Below the pieces are notes generated by a model, which did not search any database, was not told where the DNA came from, and was given only the letters and a program-made list of their open reading frames with translations. DNA of 64,000 nucleotides from Saccharopolyspora soli. GTDB lineage: Bacteria; Actinomycetota; Actinomycetes; Mycobacteriales; Pseudonocardiaceae. The stretch is from positions 1 through 64,000 of the forward strand of contig NZ_JALBWV010000034.1 of NCBI RefSeq assembly GCF_022678645.1. Direction: 5' to 3'. The translations under genes were made by a program, and so were the position numbers. Positions within the stretch are counted from its first letter, which is position 1. The number at the start of each line of letters is the position of its first letter. Positions 7,938 to 16,207 of the stretch are shown piece after piece.

Positions 7938-9764
7938 ATGCTCGATCCCGATCCGCCGTTCCGGCCGGTTGTCCGGCAGGACGGCTACCTGCGGTTGGAG
8001 GACCTCGGTCTCATCGGCGATGGCACGACGGTCGCGCTGGTCGGCCTCGACGGATCCATCCCTTGGCTGTGCCTGCCGCGTTTCGACTCCGAACCGGTGT
8101 TCTGCGGCTTGCTGGACCACGAGCGAGGCGGGCATTTCACCGTCGAACTTGAGGGCCTGGTGGAGGCCCGGCAGCGCTACGAGCCGGACACGGCGGTGTT
8201 GACGACCGAGTTGGCCAGTGCCACGGGCCGGGTCCGGATCACCGATGCGCTGACCCTTCGCTCGGGCGCCGATCTCACGGATGACGCTCCAGCGCAGCGG
8301 GCCGAACTGGTGCGTTCCGCGGTTGTCCTGGCGGGCGATGTCCGCTTGCGGATGGACCTGCGGCCGCGCGGCGGCGCGCAGGTCCGGCCCCTGTTCAGCG
8401 GACTGGAACTGCGGGTGCCCGGACGGCCCGACCTGCGCCTGCACCTGCGCTCCAACCGCCCCTTGACGGCCCTGGACAACACCTATGAGCTGCACCGGGG
8501 TGAGCGTCTCGATCTGGTGCTGTCCTGGGGTCGGTTCCACCGCCACCACCGGTTCGACACCGAGACGGTGCTGGCGGACACGGCTGATGCGTGGCGGCGC
8601 TGGATGGGGCACTTCAGCTACGGCGGCCCGGAGGAGTCGTTGGTTCGGCGTGCCGCGATCACCCTGAAACTGTGCGATGACTGGGTGAACGGTTCGCTGG
8701 TCGCGGCGCCGACGTCCTCGTTGCCCGCGCCGGTCGGCGGGGTGCGCAACTGGGATTACCGCTACACCTGGATTCGCGATGCGGCGTTCACCGTGTTCGC
8801 GATGCGCCGGATCGGCTTCGGCAGCGAAGCGGACGCCTTCCTGGGCTGGGTGCTCGACGCCTTCGAGCAGAGCCGGGTACCGCGGATCATGTACGACCTG
8901 CGCGGCAACCCGGTCCCCGACGAGATCGAGGACGCCGAGCTGGCGGGTTATCGGAACTCCGCTCCGGTGCGCTGGGGCAACGGCGCGGCTGACCAGCGGC
9001 AGCACGACGTCTACGGGGAGGTGCTGGATTGCGCCGACCAGTGGCTGCGCTCCGGCGGTGCGCTCCAGCCCGCGCTGTGGGCCGGTCTGACCGGGCTCGC
9101 CGAAGCTGCCAGCACGGCGTGGCGACAGCCGGATCAGGGCATCTGGGAGGTGCGCAGCGAAGGCCGGGTGTTCACGTACTCGGCCGGGATGTGCCAGGTG
9201 GCCCTGGACCGGGCCGCGGGGATCGGCGAGCGATTCGGCCTGCCTGGGCCCGTCGCCTCCTGGCGAGCGGCGGCCGACCAGCTGCGCCAGCTGATCCTGG
9301 ACAAGTCCTGGGACGAGGACGCGAAGACCTTCCGCGAGCACCTGGACGGTGGCGGCGGCTTGGACGCGAGCTTGCTCGCGCTTCCGCTGCGGCAGGTCGT
9401 CCCGGCAGATCACCCGCGGATGGTGGCCACCACAGCGGCCATCGCCGACCGGCTGTCAGCCGGGGACGGACTGCTCTACCGCTACCGGCACGACCAATCG
9501 GCCGACGGGCTACCCGGCGACGAAGGCGCCTTCGTGCTGTGCAGCTTCTGGCTGGTGGACAACTTGGCGAGCCAGGGCCGGATCGAGGAAGCCGAGCGGC
9601 TTTACGCCTCGCTGTGCGCCCGGACCAGTCCGCTCGGCCTGCTGTCGGAGCAGATCGACCCGTCGACGGGCGAGTTCATGGGCAACTTCCCGCAGGCGTT
9701 CAGCCACATCGGCATCATCGCCAGCGGCGTGAACTTGGCCCGAGCGAGAGCGGGGGAAGCATGA
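7938..9764 (+). CDS. Glycoside hydrolase family 15 protein (glucoamylase/trehalase-like)
   Basis: A 608-residue GH15 protein of the bacterial cytoplasmic type; there is no signal peptide. The N-terminal beta-domain carries the typical LEDLGLIGDG and GLDGSIPWLCLPRFDSEPVF segments. The (alpha/alpha)6 barrel follows, with GGVRNWDYRYTWIRDAAF and IWEVRSEGRVFTYSAGM, whose Glu is the expected general acid. SEQIDPSTGEFMGNFPQAFSHIG near the C-terminus contains the expected general base Glu. Relatives include mycobacterial-type trehalases and glucoamylases that release glucose by inversion. GAGGAGG lies six bases before the ATG. The stop overlaps the start of the next gene as ATGA, so translation is coupled to the G6PDH-like enzyme, which suggests glucose released here feeds that step. 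Confidence 0.88.
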   Translation: MLDPDPPFRPVVRQDGYLRLEDLGLIGDGTTVALVGLDGSIPWLCLPRFDSEPVFCGLLDHERGGHFTVELEGLVEARQRYEPDTAVLTTELASATGRVRITDALTLRSGADLTDDAPAQRAELVRSAVVLAGDVRLRMDLRPRGGAQVRPLFSGLELRVPGRPDLRLHLRSNRPLTALDNTYELHRGERLDLVLSWGRFHRHHRFDTETVLADTADAWRRWMGHFSYGGPEESLVRRAAITLKLCDDWVNGSLVAAPTSSLPAPVGGVRNWDYRYTWIRDAAFTVFAMRRIGFGSEADAFLGWVLDAFEQSRVPRIMYDLRGNPVPDEIEDAELAGYRNSAPVRWGNGAADQRQHDVYGEVLDCADQWLRSGGALQPALWAGLTGLAEAASTAWRQPDQGIWEVRSEGRVFTYSAGMCQVALDRAAGIGERFGLPGPVASWRAAADQLRQLILDKSWDEDAKTFREHLDGGGGLDASLLALPLRQVVPADHPRMVATTAAIADRLSAGDGLLYRYRHDQSADGLPGDEGAFVLCSFWLVDNLASQGRIEEAERLYASLCARTSPLGLLSEQIDPSTGEFMGNFPQAFSHIGIIASGVNLARARAGEA

Positions 9765-11143
9765 TCGATCGGCTCACCATCTTCGGCGCGTCGGGTGACC
9801 TCTGCGCGCGCTACCTGTTGCCAGGGCTGGCCGCCCTGCGGGCAGCTGGACACCTCGACGACCGGTTCCAGTTGACCGGCGCCGACCGCAGCGACTGGGA
9901 TGACGCGCGGTTCCGGTCCTGGGCAGCCGCCCAACTCGACCGCCATGCCGACGCCTGGTCGGCCGACACGAGGCAGGCGGTCGCGGCTGCTGCCCGCTTC
10001 AGCCGGGCCGATGTCACCGACCCCGCCGCCGTCGCGTCCGCGGTCGCCGGTGATGGGCCCGTCGCCGTCTACCTCGCCCTTCCACCGGCGCTGTTCTCGC
10101 CCGCGGTCGCGGCGCTGGACCGCGTCGGCCTGCCGCCGGGCAGCCGGATCGTGCTGGAAAAGCCGTTCGGCGAGGATCTGGACGGCGCGGTGGAGCTGAA
10201 CCGGTTGCTCGCCGACCTCGTGCCCGAGGACGCGGTGTTCCGGGTCGACCACTTCCTGGCCATGACCACCGTCGAGAACGTGCTCGGCAGCCGACTCGCG
10301 AACCGCGTGCTCGAACCACTCTGGAACAGCGCGCACATCGCCGAGGTGGAGATCGTCTGGGATGAGCACCTGGCGTTGGAAGGCAGAGCGGGGTACTACG
10401 ACAGCGCCGGTGCGCTCAAGGACATGGTCCAGAACCACCTGTTGCAGCTGCTGTGCCTGGTAGCGATGGAGCCGCCGATCAGCCTCGGCGAGCGCGACCT
10501 GCGGGACCGGAAGGTCGATGTCCTGCGCTCGGTGCGGCCCCTCACCGACGAGGACGTTCGGCACCGCACGCGTCGCGCGCGCTACCTGGCTGGCCGGATC
10601 GACGACCACGACGTGCCCGCCTACGTCGACGAGCACGGTGTGGACCCGGATCGCCGCACCGAGACCTTCGCCGAGGTCGAGCTGGAACTGGACAGCTGGC
10701 GCTGGTCGGGAACGAATTTCCGGCTCCGCAGCGGCAAAGCGCTCGGCGGCGACCGCAAGGAGGTCGCGGTGCACTTCAGGCCGGTACCCCACCTGCCGTT
10801 CGGGCACAGCGGGGAAGCCCTGCCCAACGCGCTCCGATTCGGGCTCGATCCGGAAAGCCTGACCCTGGACGTGATGGGGACCGGTTCCCGGGCGCGCACC
10901 CTCGCGCCGCTCAGCCTGACCGCGCAGCTGGCCCAGCCCGACTTGCCTCCCTACGGTCGGCTCCTGCTCGACGTGCTCACCGGCAACCCCGCCCTGTCCA
11001 TCCGCGGCGACGAGGCCGAGGAGGCTTGGCGGGTCCTAACACCTGTGCTGTCGGCCTGGTCCAGGAACCTGGTGCCCCTTGAGGAGTACCGGGCTGGCTC
11101 CAACGGGCCGGTGTCAACCCGGTCAGGCGACGGTGGCGCTTAG
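9761..11143 (+). CDS. Glucose-6-phosphate dehydrogenase-like protein with altered substrate-site motif
   Basis: A 460-residue member of the G6PDH family. The N-terminal Rossmann motif IFGASGDLCARYLLPGL, the EKPFG motif and MVQNHLLQLL with the general-base His are all present. The family active-site signature RIDHYLGKE reads RVDHFLAMT (His164, Met168), so the Lys that helps bind the sugar phosphate is replaced by Met. This may mean a changed substrate such as free glucose or another sugar. The ATG overlaps the GH15 stop (ATGA). No OpcA, transaldolase or 6-phosphogluconate dehydrogenase gene is adjacent, so this is probably not the housekeeping zwf. The 3' end overlaps the convergent ohr gene by 21 bp. 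The family is certain; the substrate is not. Confidence 0.85.
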   Translation: MIDRLTIFGASGDLCARYLLPGLAALRAAGHLDDRFQLTGADRSDWDDARFRSWAAAQLDRHADAWSADTRQAVAAAARFSRADVTDPAAVASAVAGDGPVAVYLALPPALFSPAVAALDRVGLPPGSRIVLEKPFGEDLDGAVELNRLLADLVPEDAVFRVDHFLAMTTVENVLGSRLANRVLEPLWNSAHIAEVEIVWDEHLALEGRAGYYDSAGALKDMVQNHLLQLLCLVAMEPPISLGERDLRDRKVDVLRSVRPLTDEDVRHRTRRARYLAGRIDDHDVPAYVDEHGVDPDRRTETFAEVELELDSWRWSGTNFRLRSGKALGGDRKEVAVHFRPVPHLPFGHSGEALPNALRFGLDPESLTLDVMGTGSRARTLAPLSLTAQLAQPDLPPYGRLLLDVLTGNPALSIRGDEAEEAWRVLTPVLSAWSRNLVPLEEYRAGSNGPVSTRSGDGGA

Positions 11144-11554
11144 CGTGACTTTGATGTTGCCTCGGGTGGACTTGGAGTACGGGCACACCTGGTGTGCGCC
11201 TTCGACGAGTTCATCCGCGGTTTCCTGGTCGATACCACCGGCTTCCAGGTGCAGCGCCGCGCTCAGCTGGAACTCGTCGACGTCGGTGTCGTGGTGCAGC
11301 GTGACTTCCGCGATCACCGCGAGATCGTGCAGCGCGATCTTCTTCCGGCTGGCGACGCGCCGGACCGCCCCGACGAAGCACGACGCCCACCCGGCCGCGA
11401 ACAACTGCTCCGGGTTGGTGCCGCCACCCGCACCGCCCAGCGCCTTCGGAACGGCGAGGCCGACATCGAGCAGCCCGTCATCGGAGGTGGCACGGCCGCC
11501 GTTGCGGCCTTGCGCCGTGGAAGTGGCCACTGCGGTGTAAGTGGTTTCAGACAT
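11123..11554 (-). CDS. ohr: Organic hydroperoxide resistance protein (Ohr, OsmC/Ohr family)
   Basis: A 143-residue Ohr-type thiol peroxidase that reduces organic hydroperoxides in the cytoplasm. Both redox cysteines are present (ASCF near residue 59 and VCPYS near 123), along with the family segments GGTNPEQLFAAGWASCF and CPYSKSTRGN. Length is typical (about 140). The ATG is preceded by AGAGGA. No MarR-type OhrR gene is next to it; the closest upstream regulator is a TetR gene 0.45 kb away. Confidence 0.92.
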   Translation of the reverse strand: MSETTYTAVATSTAQGRNGGRATSDDGLLDVGLAVPKALGGAGGGTNPEQLFAAGWASCFVGAVRRVASRKKIALHDLAVIAEVTLHHDTDVDEFQLSAALHLEAGGIDQETADELVEGAHQVCPYSKSTRGNIKVTLSATVA

Positions 11555-11998
11555 GGCGGTTTTCCTCTTGTTGATTCGGTTTCACGGAAGATCACGGGTG
11601 GACGCCGCCCTGTCGCAGGCGCAGTACCACGCCGCGCCATCGACGGTGACGTGGCCGAGTGGGGGCCGGACATCGAGCACGTTCGGGCCGCGACGATTCG
11701 TAGGTTCTCCCGCGCGATCGCGGATCACGACCATCCCATTGCCAGCTGGTCGGGGGCGTGACGTGCCCGACCCGAGCTAGCGGGCGAGCTGGGAAGTGAG
11801 GGAACCAACGACGTCGGTGGCCAACTCGCCTCGTGCGATGGGACCGGGCGTGGCCGCGACGATGCCACGGCGCCTTGCGGCAACGAGTGCCTCAGCGAAC
11901 CCGCCTCGGGAGGTGCATGCGGCGCGGATCGTGCTGTGCGGCGTGGCATGTGGCCACGCTAGGCACCCGGCGGCAGCCTCCGCAGCCGTCGGATGACG
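11555..11998. other. Gene-poor region between ohr and the TetR gene
   Basis: A 444-bp gap. It must contain the ohr promoter next to 11554. The only other thing I can point to is the open, coding-like minus-strand stretch at 11777-11945. No intact gene is supported. Confidence 0.5.
11777..11945 (-). pseudogene. Possible C-terminal fragment of a decayed gene
   Basis: Read on the minus strand, about 55 codons stay open with high third-position GC and end in TAG at 11777. The predicted peptide contains SRGGFAEALVAARRRGIV and ends in a plausible helix, TDVVGSLTSQLAR. There is no start codon or ribosome site. I do not recognise the family. It may be a remnant or chance. Confidence 0.25.
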
Positions 11999-12607
11999 TC
12001 ATCGGTGTACGTCAACCCCGACTGCGCTGGCTCGCAGCAGCGCCAGGGTCGTGTCCAGGGCGGCTTCCAGGTGGGCGATGCGGGCCGTGGACATCAGGAT
12101 GACCACTCCGCCCTGCACCGCCGCGACGAGTGCGGCGGCGGTGCGGTCGGCATCCAGCCGCCGGTCGATCTGGTCGTTGTCCTGCATGCGCAGCACACCG
12201 GCGCGCAGCGCTGCCTGCCATTGGTCGAGCAGCTGTGCGGTGAGTGCTTGCGCTGCCGGGGTGGTGCGGCCCAGTTCGGTGATCAGCACGCCGAGCGGGC
12301 AGTTGACGCCCTGTTTCCGGTAGCGCGAGACGACCGCGTCGCGCCAGTCCTGCCATGCCTGCCAGGTGCCCAAGTCGCTCAGGTGCGGCTGCTGGTCCTC
12401 CAGGACCCGATCGGCTTCGCGTTCGGCGACCGCGAGCAGGAGTTCCTCCTTGCCGCCGGGGAAGTAGTGGAAGATCTGGCTCTTGCTGGTCGAGGTGCGG
12501 GCGCGGATGTCGTCGAGCGTGGTGGTCGTGGCACCTCGCTCGCGGATCTCGGCAGCCGCGGCCTCGACGATGCGGCGCTTGGTCGCGGCACCCTTTGCGG
12601 TCAGCAT
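11999..12607 (-). CDS. TetR family transcriptional regulator
   Basis: A 202-residue TetR regulator. The N-terminal HTH (residues 8-55) includes RIVEAAAAEIRERGATTTTLDDI and the recognition region STSKSQIFHYFPGGKEELL, which has the family TxxxYxxFxxKExL pattern. The C-terminal domain has the TetR_C form with a Cys (GVNCPLGVLITEL), typical of the YxaF/LmrA-like group. AGGGGG lies just before the ATG. A 5-bp-arm inverted repeat sits 17-32 bp upstream and is a likely autoregulatory site. The alpha/beta hydrolase gene lies upstream on the same strand, 61 bp away. Confidence 0.88.
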   Translation of the reverse strand: MLTAKGAATKRRIVEAAAAEIRERGATTTTLDDIRARTSTSKSQIFHYFPGGKEELLLAVAEREADRVLEDQQPHLSDLGTWQAWQDWRDAVVSRYRKQGVNCPLGVLITELGRTTPAAQALTAQLLDQWQAALRAGVLRMQDNDQIDRRLDADRTAAALVAAVQGGVVILMSTARIAHLEAALDTTLALLRASAVGVDVHR

Positions 12608-12623
12608 GGCACCCCCTCATTTC

Positions 12624-12639
12624 TGGACTTCGTGGTCCA
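12624..12639. promoter_or_regulatory. Candidate TetR operator
   Basis: TGGAC (12624-12628) and GTCCA (12635-12639) are inverted around a 6-nt spacer, within a slightly larger imperfect repeat. It lies between the TetR start codon and the end of the upstream hydrolase gene, which is where an autoregulatory site is expected. Confidence 0.4.
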
Positions 12640-12668
12640 TTCTATCGGAGTGGATGCGTCTGCGCCGT

Positions 12669-13514
12669 CTAACCGTTGGAAAGGAACTCCCGAACCACGG
12701 TGTTGAAGAGTTCTGCGTTCTCCCGGAACAGCAGGTGGCTGCCGGACTCGGCCGCGGAGAACGTCCTCAGCTGCGCGTCCGGGATCTGCGCGGCGACCCA
12801 GCGCGCGACAGCGGGGCTGAAGATGCTGACCTCGCCACCGATGACCAGCGTGGGCACCGTGATGTGCGGCAGTACGTCGCGCCAGTCGTTGCCGTAGTGG
12901 TCCAGGTGCAAGGTCGCGGCATGTTCGCGGGGGAGGAGGAGGTTCTGCTCGACGATCCACTCGACCTCGTCCTCGCTCATCGCCGGAGTGTGCATCATGT
13001 CCACTATGGACCTCGTGGTGGCGATCGGATCGGTGCCACGCAGCCCGGCCGCGATCCCGAGACCAGCATCCGTGGTGAAGATCGCACCCAGCTCGCTGGC
13101 CTGACCCGCTGGCGCCAGGTCCAATGCGGCCATTGGCCCCTGGTCCACCAGAACGAGGCGGCTGATGCGGCTGCGGTCGAACAGGTCCCAGTAGCACCAG
13201 ATGACCGCGCAGCCCAACGAGTGGCCGAGCAGCGCGACATCGCGAAGATCCAGTGCCTCAAGGAGATCGCGCAGGTCGGCGGCCAGTCGGGAGACCCGGT
13301 AGCCGTGCGGCGGCTTGTCGGAGTCGCCATGTCCACGATGGTCCACGGCAACCACCAGGTGGTCCCGCCCGAGATCGTCGATCTGCGCTCCGAACTCGGC
13401 GGCGCTCTGCGAGAAACCCGGCACCAGGACCAACGGGGCCCCGGCGCCTGCCGTCACGTAGTGCAGGCGCACGGAATCGTTGGTCACGATGTAGCCGCTC
13501 CGACGTTCACCCAT
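12669..13514 (-). CDS. Alpha/beta hydrolase
   Basis: A 281-residue alpha/beta-hydrolase fold protein. The oxyanion segment PLVLVPGFSQSA and VAVDHRGHGDSDKP are followed by the nucleophile elbow GHSLGCAV. The late His is in SGSHLLF. The usual acid Asp position reads Glu (VIGGEVSIF), so the triad may be Ser-Glu-His. There is no signal peptide. The chemistry (esterase, lactonase, haloperoxidase-like or other) cannot be decided. It may be controlled by the TetR gene downstream. Confidence 0.85.
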   Translation of the reverse strand: MGERRSGYIVTNDSVRLHYVTAGAGAPLVLVPGFSQSAAEFGAQIDDLGRDHLVVAVDHRGHGDSDKPPHGYRVSRLAADLRDLLEALDLRDVALLGHSLGCAVIWCYWDLFDRSRISRLVLVDQGPMAALDLAPAGQASELGAIFTTDAGLGIAAGLRGTDPIATTRSIVDMMHTPAMSEDEVEWIVEQNLLLPREHAATLHLDHYGNDWRDVLPHITVPTLVIGGEVSIFSPAVARWVAAQIPDAQLRTFSAAESGSHLLFRENAELFNTVVREFLSNG

Positions 13515-13533
13515 GGTTCCTACTCTCGACGAC

Positions 13534-13579
13534 GTCGTGAGTGGTTTTGGCCGCCAGAACGGCCATGACCACTCACGAC
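13534..13579. terminator. Hairpin between the hypothetical gene and the hydrolase
   Basis: GTCGTGAGTGGT (13534-13545) is perfectly complementary to ACCACTCACGAC (13568-13579), with an inner TGGCC/GGCCA stem. It ends five bases before the stop codon of the upstream minus-strand gene (13584) and probably terminates that transcript. Confidence 0.6.
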
Positions 13580-13583
13580 AGCA

Positions 13584-14303
13584 CTATTCGAACCGCACCT
13601 CGGCGAAATCGATCGACACCATCAACGCGTCGAGGTCGGGACGGCCGTTCTCGTCGCGGAGGTAGGCCCGCCGCTTCGTCGGCAGCCGGATGCCGTCTGC
13701 TTCGCGGTAGTCGTGCACGTACTGCGCAGCGGAGCCACCGCCGACCAACTCTCCCTGGTAGTCGTGGCGGCGCAACAGGAAATCCGCTCCGAAGTAGAAG
13801 TCCTGCACCGAGCTGTGGCTGACCACGTCCGGTGGAAAGGTCGCGCGCAGGCAGCGCCAGGTCTCGCCGTCCTCTTCGAGCGGATCGGCCTCGACCACCG
13901 AGAACCCTGCCATGACCAGCAGGAACGGCGTGGTCAAGTACGTCCACAGGGCGTAGCCGTTGAAGAACGCCCGGTGCAGCGGATCCCACGCGGTGTCCGC
14001 GCCGTGACTCGCGAACGAGGACTCGGGGTGCGGGCGTTCGGCGACGACCCGCCCGTCCAGTTTTTCGATCGCGATCCGGTGCGGGCTGAAGCTGGTCCGC
14101 TGATCCGGGGCGCCGAACGGCTGGACCGACGCCCACTGCCGATGCAGGGCGACGGTCATCCGCCGGGGTGCTGGGTCCTGCGGCTGCCCCTTCTGCCCGA
14201 ACAGCTGCCCGCCGGTGACGATCGACGCGCTCACCGACGACAGCTCATGCCAACGACGCACACCGCCGTGCGCGGCGAGAACGTCATCCAGCAGATCAGT
14301 CAT
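13584..14303 (-). CDS. Conserved hypothetical protein
   Basis: A 239-residue soluble protein of a type often seen in actinomycetes without assigned function. It begins MTDLLDDVLAAHGGVRRWHEL, has several aromatic and His residues (FNGYALWTYLTTPFLL and DFYFGADFLLRRHDYQGEL), and ends in beta-strand-like segments ALMVSIDFAEVRF. The overall pattern recalls lipoprotein-carrier-like beta-sheet proteins, but there is no signal peptide. GGAGGAGG precedes the ATG. It reads away from the lipoprotein hydrolase gene at 14572 across a 268-bp region with an AT-rich segment near 14340. Confidence 0.75.
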   Translation of the reverse strand: MTDLLDDVLAAHGGVRRWHELSSVSASIVTGGQLFGQKGQPQDPAPRRMTVALHRQWASVQPFGAPDQRTSFSPHRIAIEKLDGRVVAERPHPESSFASHGADTAWDPLHRAFFNGYALWTYLTTPFLLVMAGFSVVEADPLEEDGETWRCLRATFPPDVVSHSSVQDFYFGADFLLRRHDYQGELVGGGSAAQYVHDYREADGIRLPTKRRAYLRDENGRPDLDALMVSIDFAEVRFE

Positions 14304-14571
14304 CCGGACCTCCTCCGGCCGAGCGTGCCAACATCAGTCATATAAGTCTCTATGTGCAACTTAGCAGTATAAGGCCCCTGTCGAAACTTGGCTCGTCCAG
14401 CGGCGGGTGCTCGCCCGGATGAACAGGGCGGTGACGTACATCGGCTGCGTCACCCGACGGTCGCGAAGATCTTCGCCGGGTTCCTAGCGTGCTCTCCGTG
14501 TCGTACCGGTTCACCTCACGGTCATCGAGCAGGGTTCGCCACCACTGGTTCTCGCGGATGCGGGTGGTGGG

Positions 14572-15603
14572 ATGCTGAACAGGAGAGCGTTTTCCCGCAT
14601 GGTTGCCGCCGCGTCGGCTTCGGTCGTGTCGGCGACGGGCTGTTCGCCGACTCCCGGCGCGATGCCGGTCGCTGCTTCCTCGGGCCGCGCACCGGATTCG
14701 CCCGCTCTCGGCCCGCTCAAACACGTCCGGACCGATGTGCTGGATGTCGCCTACTACGAGGCCGGACCGGCGGATGGCGAGGTCGTGACGCTCTGGCACG
14801 GGTGGCCTTATTCCATCGAGTGCTACCGCGATGTGGTTCCCGAACTAGTCCAGCACGGATTCCGCGTGATCGTGCCCTTCCTGCGGGGCAACGGCCCGAC
14901 CAGGTTCCTGCGCGCGGACACCGTCCGATCTGGACAACAGGCCGCCCTGGGCCAGGACGTCATCGGCCTGCTGGACGCACTGCACATCCCGCGGGCCGTT
15001 TTCGCCGGATACGACTGGGGCGGTCGCGGCAGTTGCGTGGCGGCGGCGCTGTGGCCGCAGCGGTGCGCGGGCCTGGTCTCGGTGAACAACTACCAGATCC
15101 AGAACCTCGACGCCGCACTGACGCCGGATCCTCCGGCGACCGAATCCGCCCACTGGTACTTCTTCTACTTCCTCAGCGAACGCGGACGAGCCGGACTGAC
15201 CCACAACCCCAAAGAACTCGCACGGGTCGTCTGGACGAGGAATTCGCCGGAATGGCACTTCACCGAAGCCGACCTGGACCGCGCGGCGGAAACCTTCGAC
15301 AACCCCGACTACGTCGACGTCGTCATGCACTCCTACCGACACCGACTCGCGGCCGCACCCGGTGACCCCCGCTACGACGACGTGGAAGCACAGCTACTGA
15401 AACAACCGCCGATAACCGTTGCCACCGTCACCCTCGACGGGCTGGCGGACGGGAGCGTGCCCCCCACCGATGGCACCGCTTCGGCGAAGCACTTCACCGG
15501 ACCCCGCGTACACCATCAAATCCCTGGGGCTGGGCACAACCTTCCCCAGGAAAACCCACACGCATTCGCCGCAGCCATCCTTGAGGTGACCACGCTCCGA
15601 TGA
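14572..15603 (+). CDS. Alpha/beta hydrolase lipoprotein (epoxide hydrolase/haloalkane dehalogenase-like)
   Basis: A 343-residue protein. The N-terminus (LNRRAFSRMVAAASASVVSATGC) combines a twin-Arg-like start and a lipobox ending in Cys24, so it is predicted to be a surface lipoprotein. The catalytic domain has HGWPYS and FAGYDWGGRGS, whose Asp takes the nucleophile position as in epoxide hydrolases and haloalkane dehalogenases, and a late His in GAGHNLPQENP. The stop overlaps the next start as ATGA, so it is translationally coupled to the DUF6130-like lipoprotein. The substrate is unknown. An exported enzyme of this class is somewhat unusual. Confidence 0.82.
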   Translation: MLNRRAFSRMVAAASASVVSATGCSPTPGAMPVAASSGRAPDSPALGPLKHVRTDVLDVAYYEAGPADGEVVTLWHGWPYSIECYRDVVPELVQHGFRVIVPFLRGNGPTRFLRADTVRSGQQAALGQDVIGLLDALHIPRAVFAGYDWGGRGSCVAAALWPQRCAGLVSVNNYQIQNLDAALTPDPPATESAHWYFFYFLSERGRAGLTHNPKELARVVWTRNSPEWHFTEADLDRAAETFDNPDYVDVVMHSYRHRLAAAPGDPRYDDVEAQLLKQPPITVATVTLDGLADGSVPPTDGTASAKHFTGPRVHHQIPGAGHNLPQENPHAFAAAILEVTTLR

Positions 15604-16121
15604 AACCGCAGACGCACCAATACTCAATCCGCAGGCTGACCGCGAGCGCTGCCGTCATCGCCGGTGTGGTCCTCACCGCGTCCTGTGCCGCACCAGCTCC
15701 ACCGCCCCCGGCCACGCCATCGGACACCCACCCCGCAGCAGCGAGCGAACCGACCTGGCCACCGGCACCGGTCGTACCGCTGCCGTCCCAACCAGCCCCC
15801 TACCTCGTGGTGGACACGCCACTGCCCGACCAACTGGCCAAGGGACTGGTCGTGATCCGCTACCGCGCCGAAAACCTCCGCATCGTTGCGGTCTACGGCC
15901 CCAATGCGCTCGACGTCTCACCACGCATCGGCCACATCCACGTCACCGTCGACGACGCGGCCTGGCACTGGGCCGACGGCAGCGGCGAACCACTGATCAT
16001 CCAGAGCTTGCCGCCCGGCCCGCACAAGGTCCTGATCGAACTCGCCGACCCCACGCACAAGATCATCGACCGCAAGACAGTCGACCTGGTCATCCCGCCG
16101 CGCGAGGGAAATCCCCGCTGA
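15600..16121 (+). CDS. Small lipoprotein, DUF6130-like
   Basis: A 173-residue predicted lipoprotein: the signal ends at the lipobox LTASC (Cys29), followed by a Pro/Ala-rich linker. The folded part contains GHIHVTVDDAAWHWADGSG and LPPGPHKVLIELADP, the pattern of the DUF6130/DUF4399-like beta-sandwich proteins, with several His that could bind a metal. It overlaps the upstream hydrolase gene by 4 bp and is probably made with it at the membrane. The family assignment is from memory of the motif. Confidence 0.75.
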   Translation: MKPQTHQYSIRRLTASAAVIAGVVLTASCAAPAPPPPATPSDTHPAAASEPTWPPAPVVPLPSQPAPYLVVDTPLPDQLAKGLVVIRYRAENLRIVAVYGPNALDVSPRIGHIHVTVDDAAWHWADGSGEPLIIQSLPPGPHKVLIELADPTHKIIDRKTVDLVIPPREGNPR

Positions 16122-16207
16122 ATTCCGCGAAAACCCAACCCGGAGAAGGAAAGTCCCACCGTCGCCTGATGCGGCTCACGAGTCGCGCTAGCTGATTGAG
16201 AAGGTTG

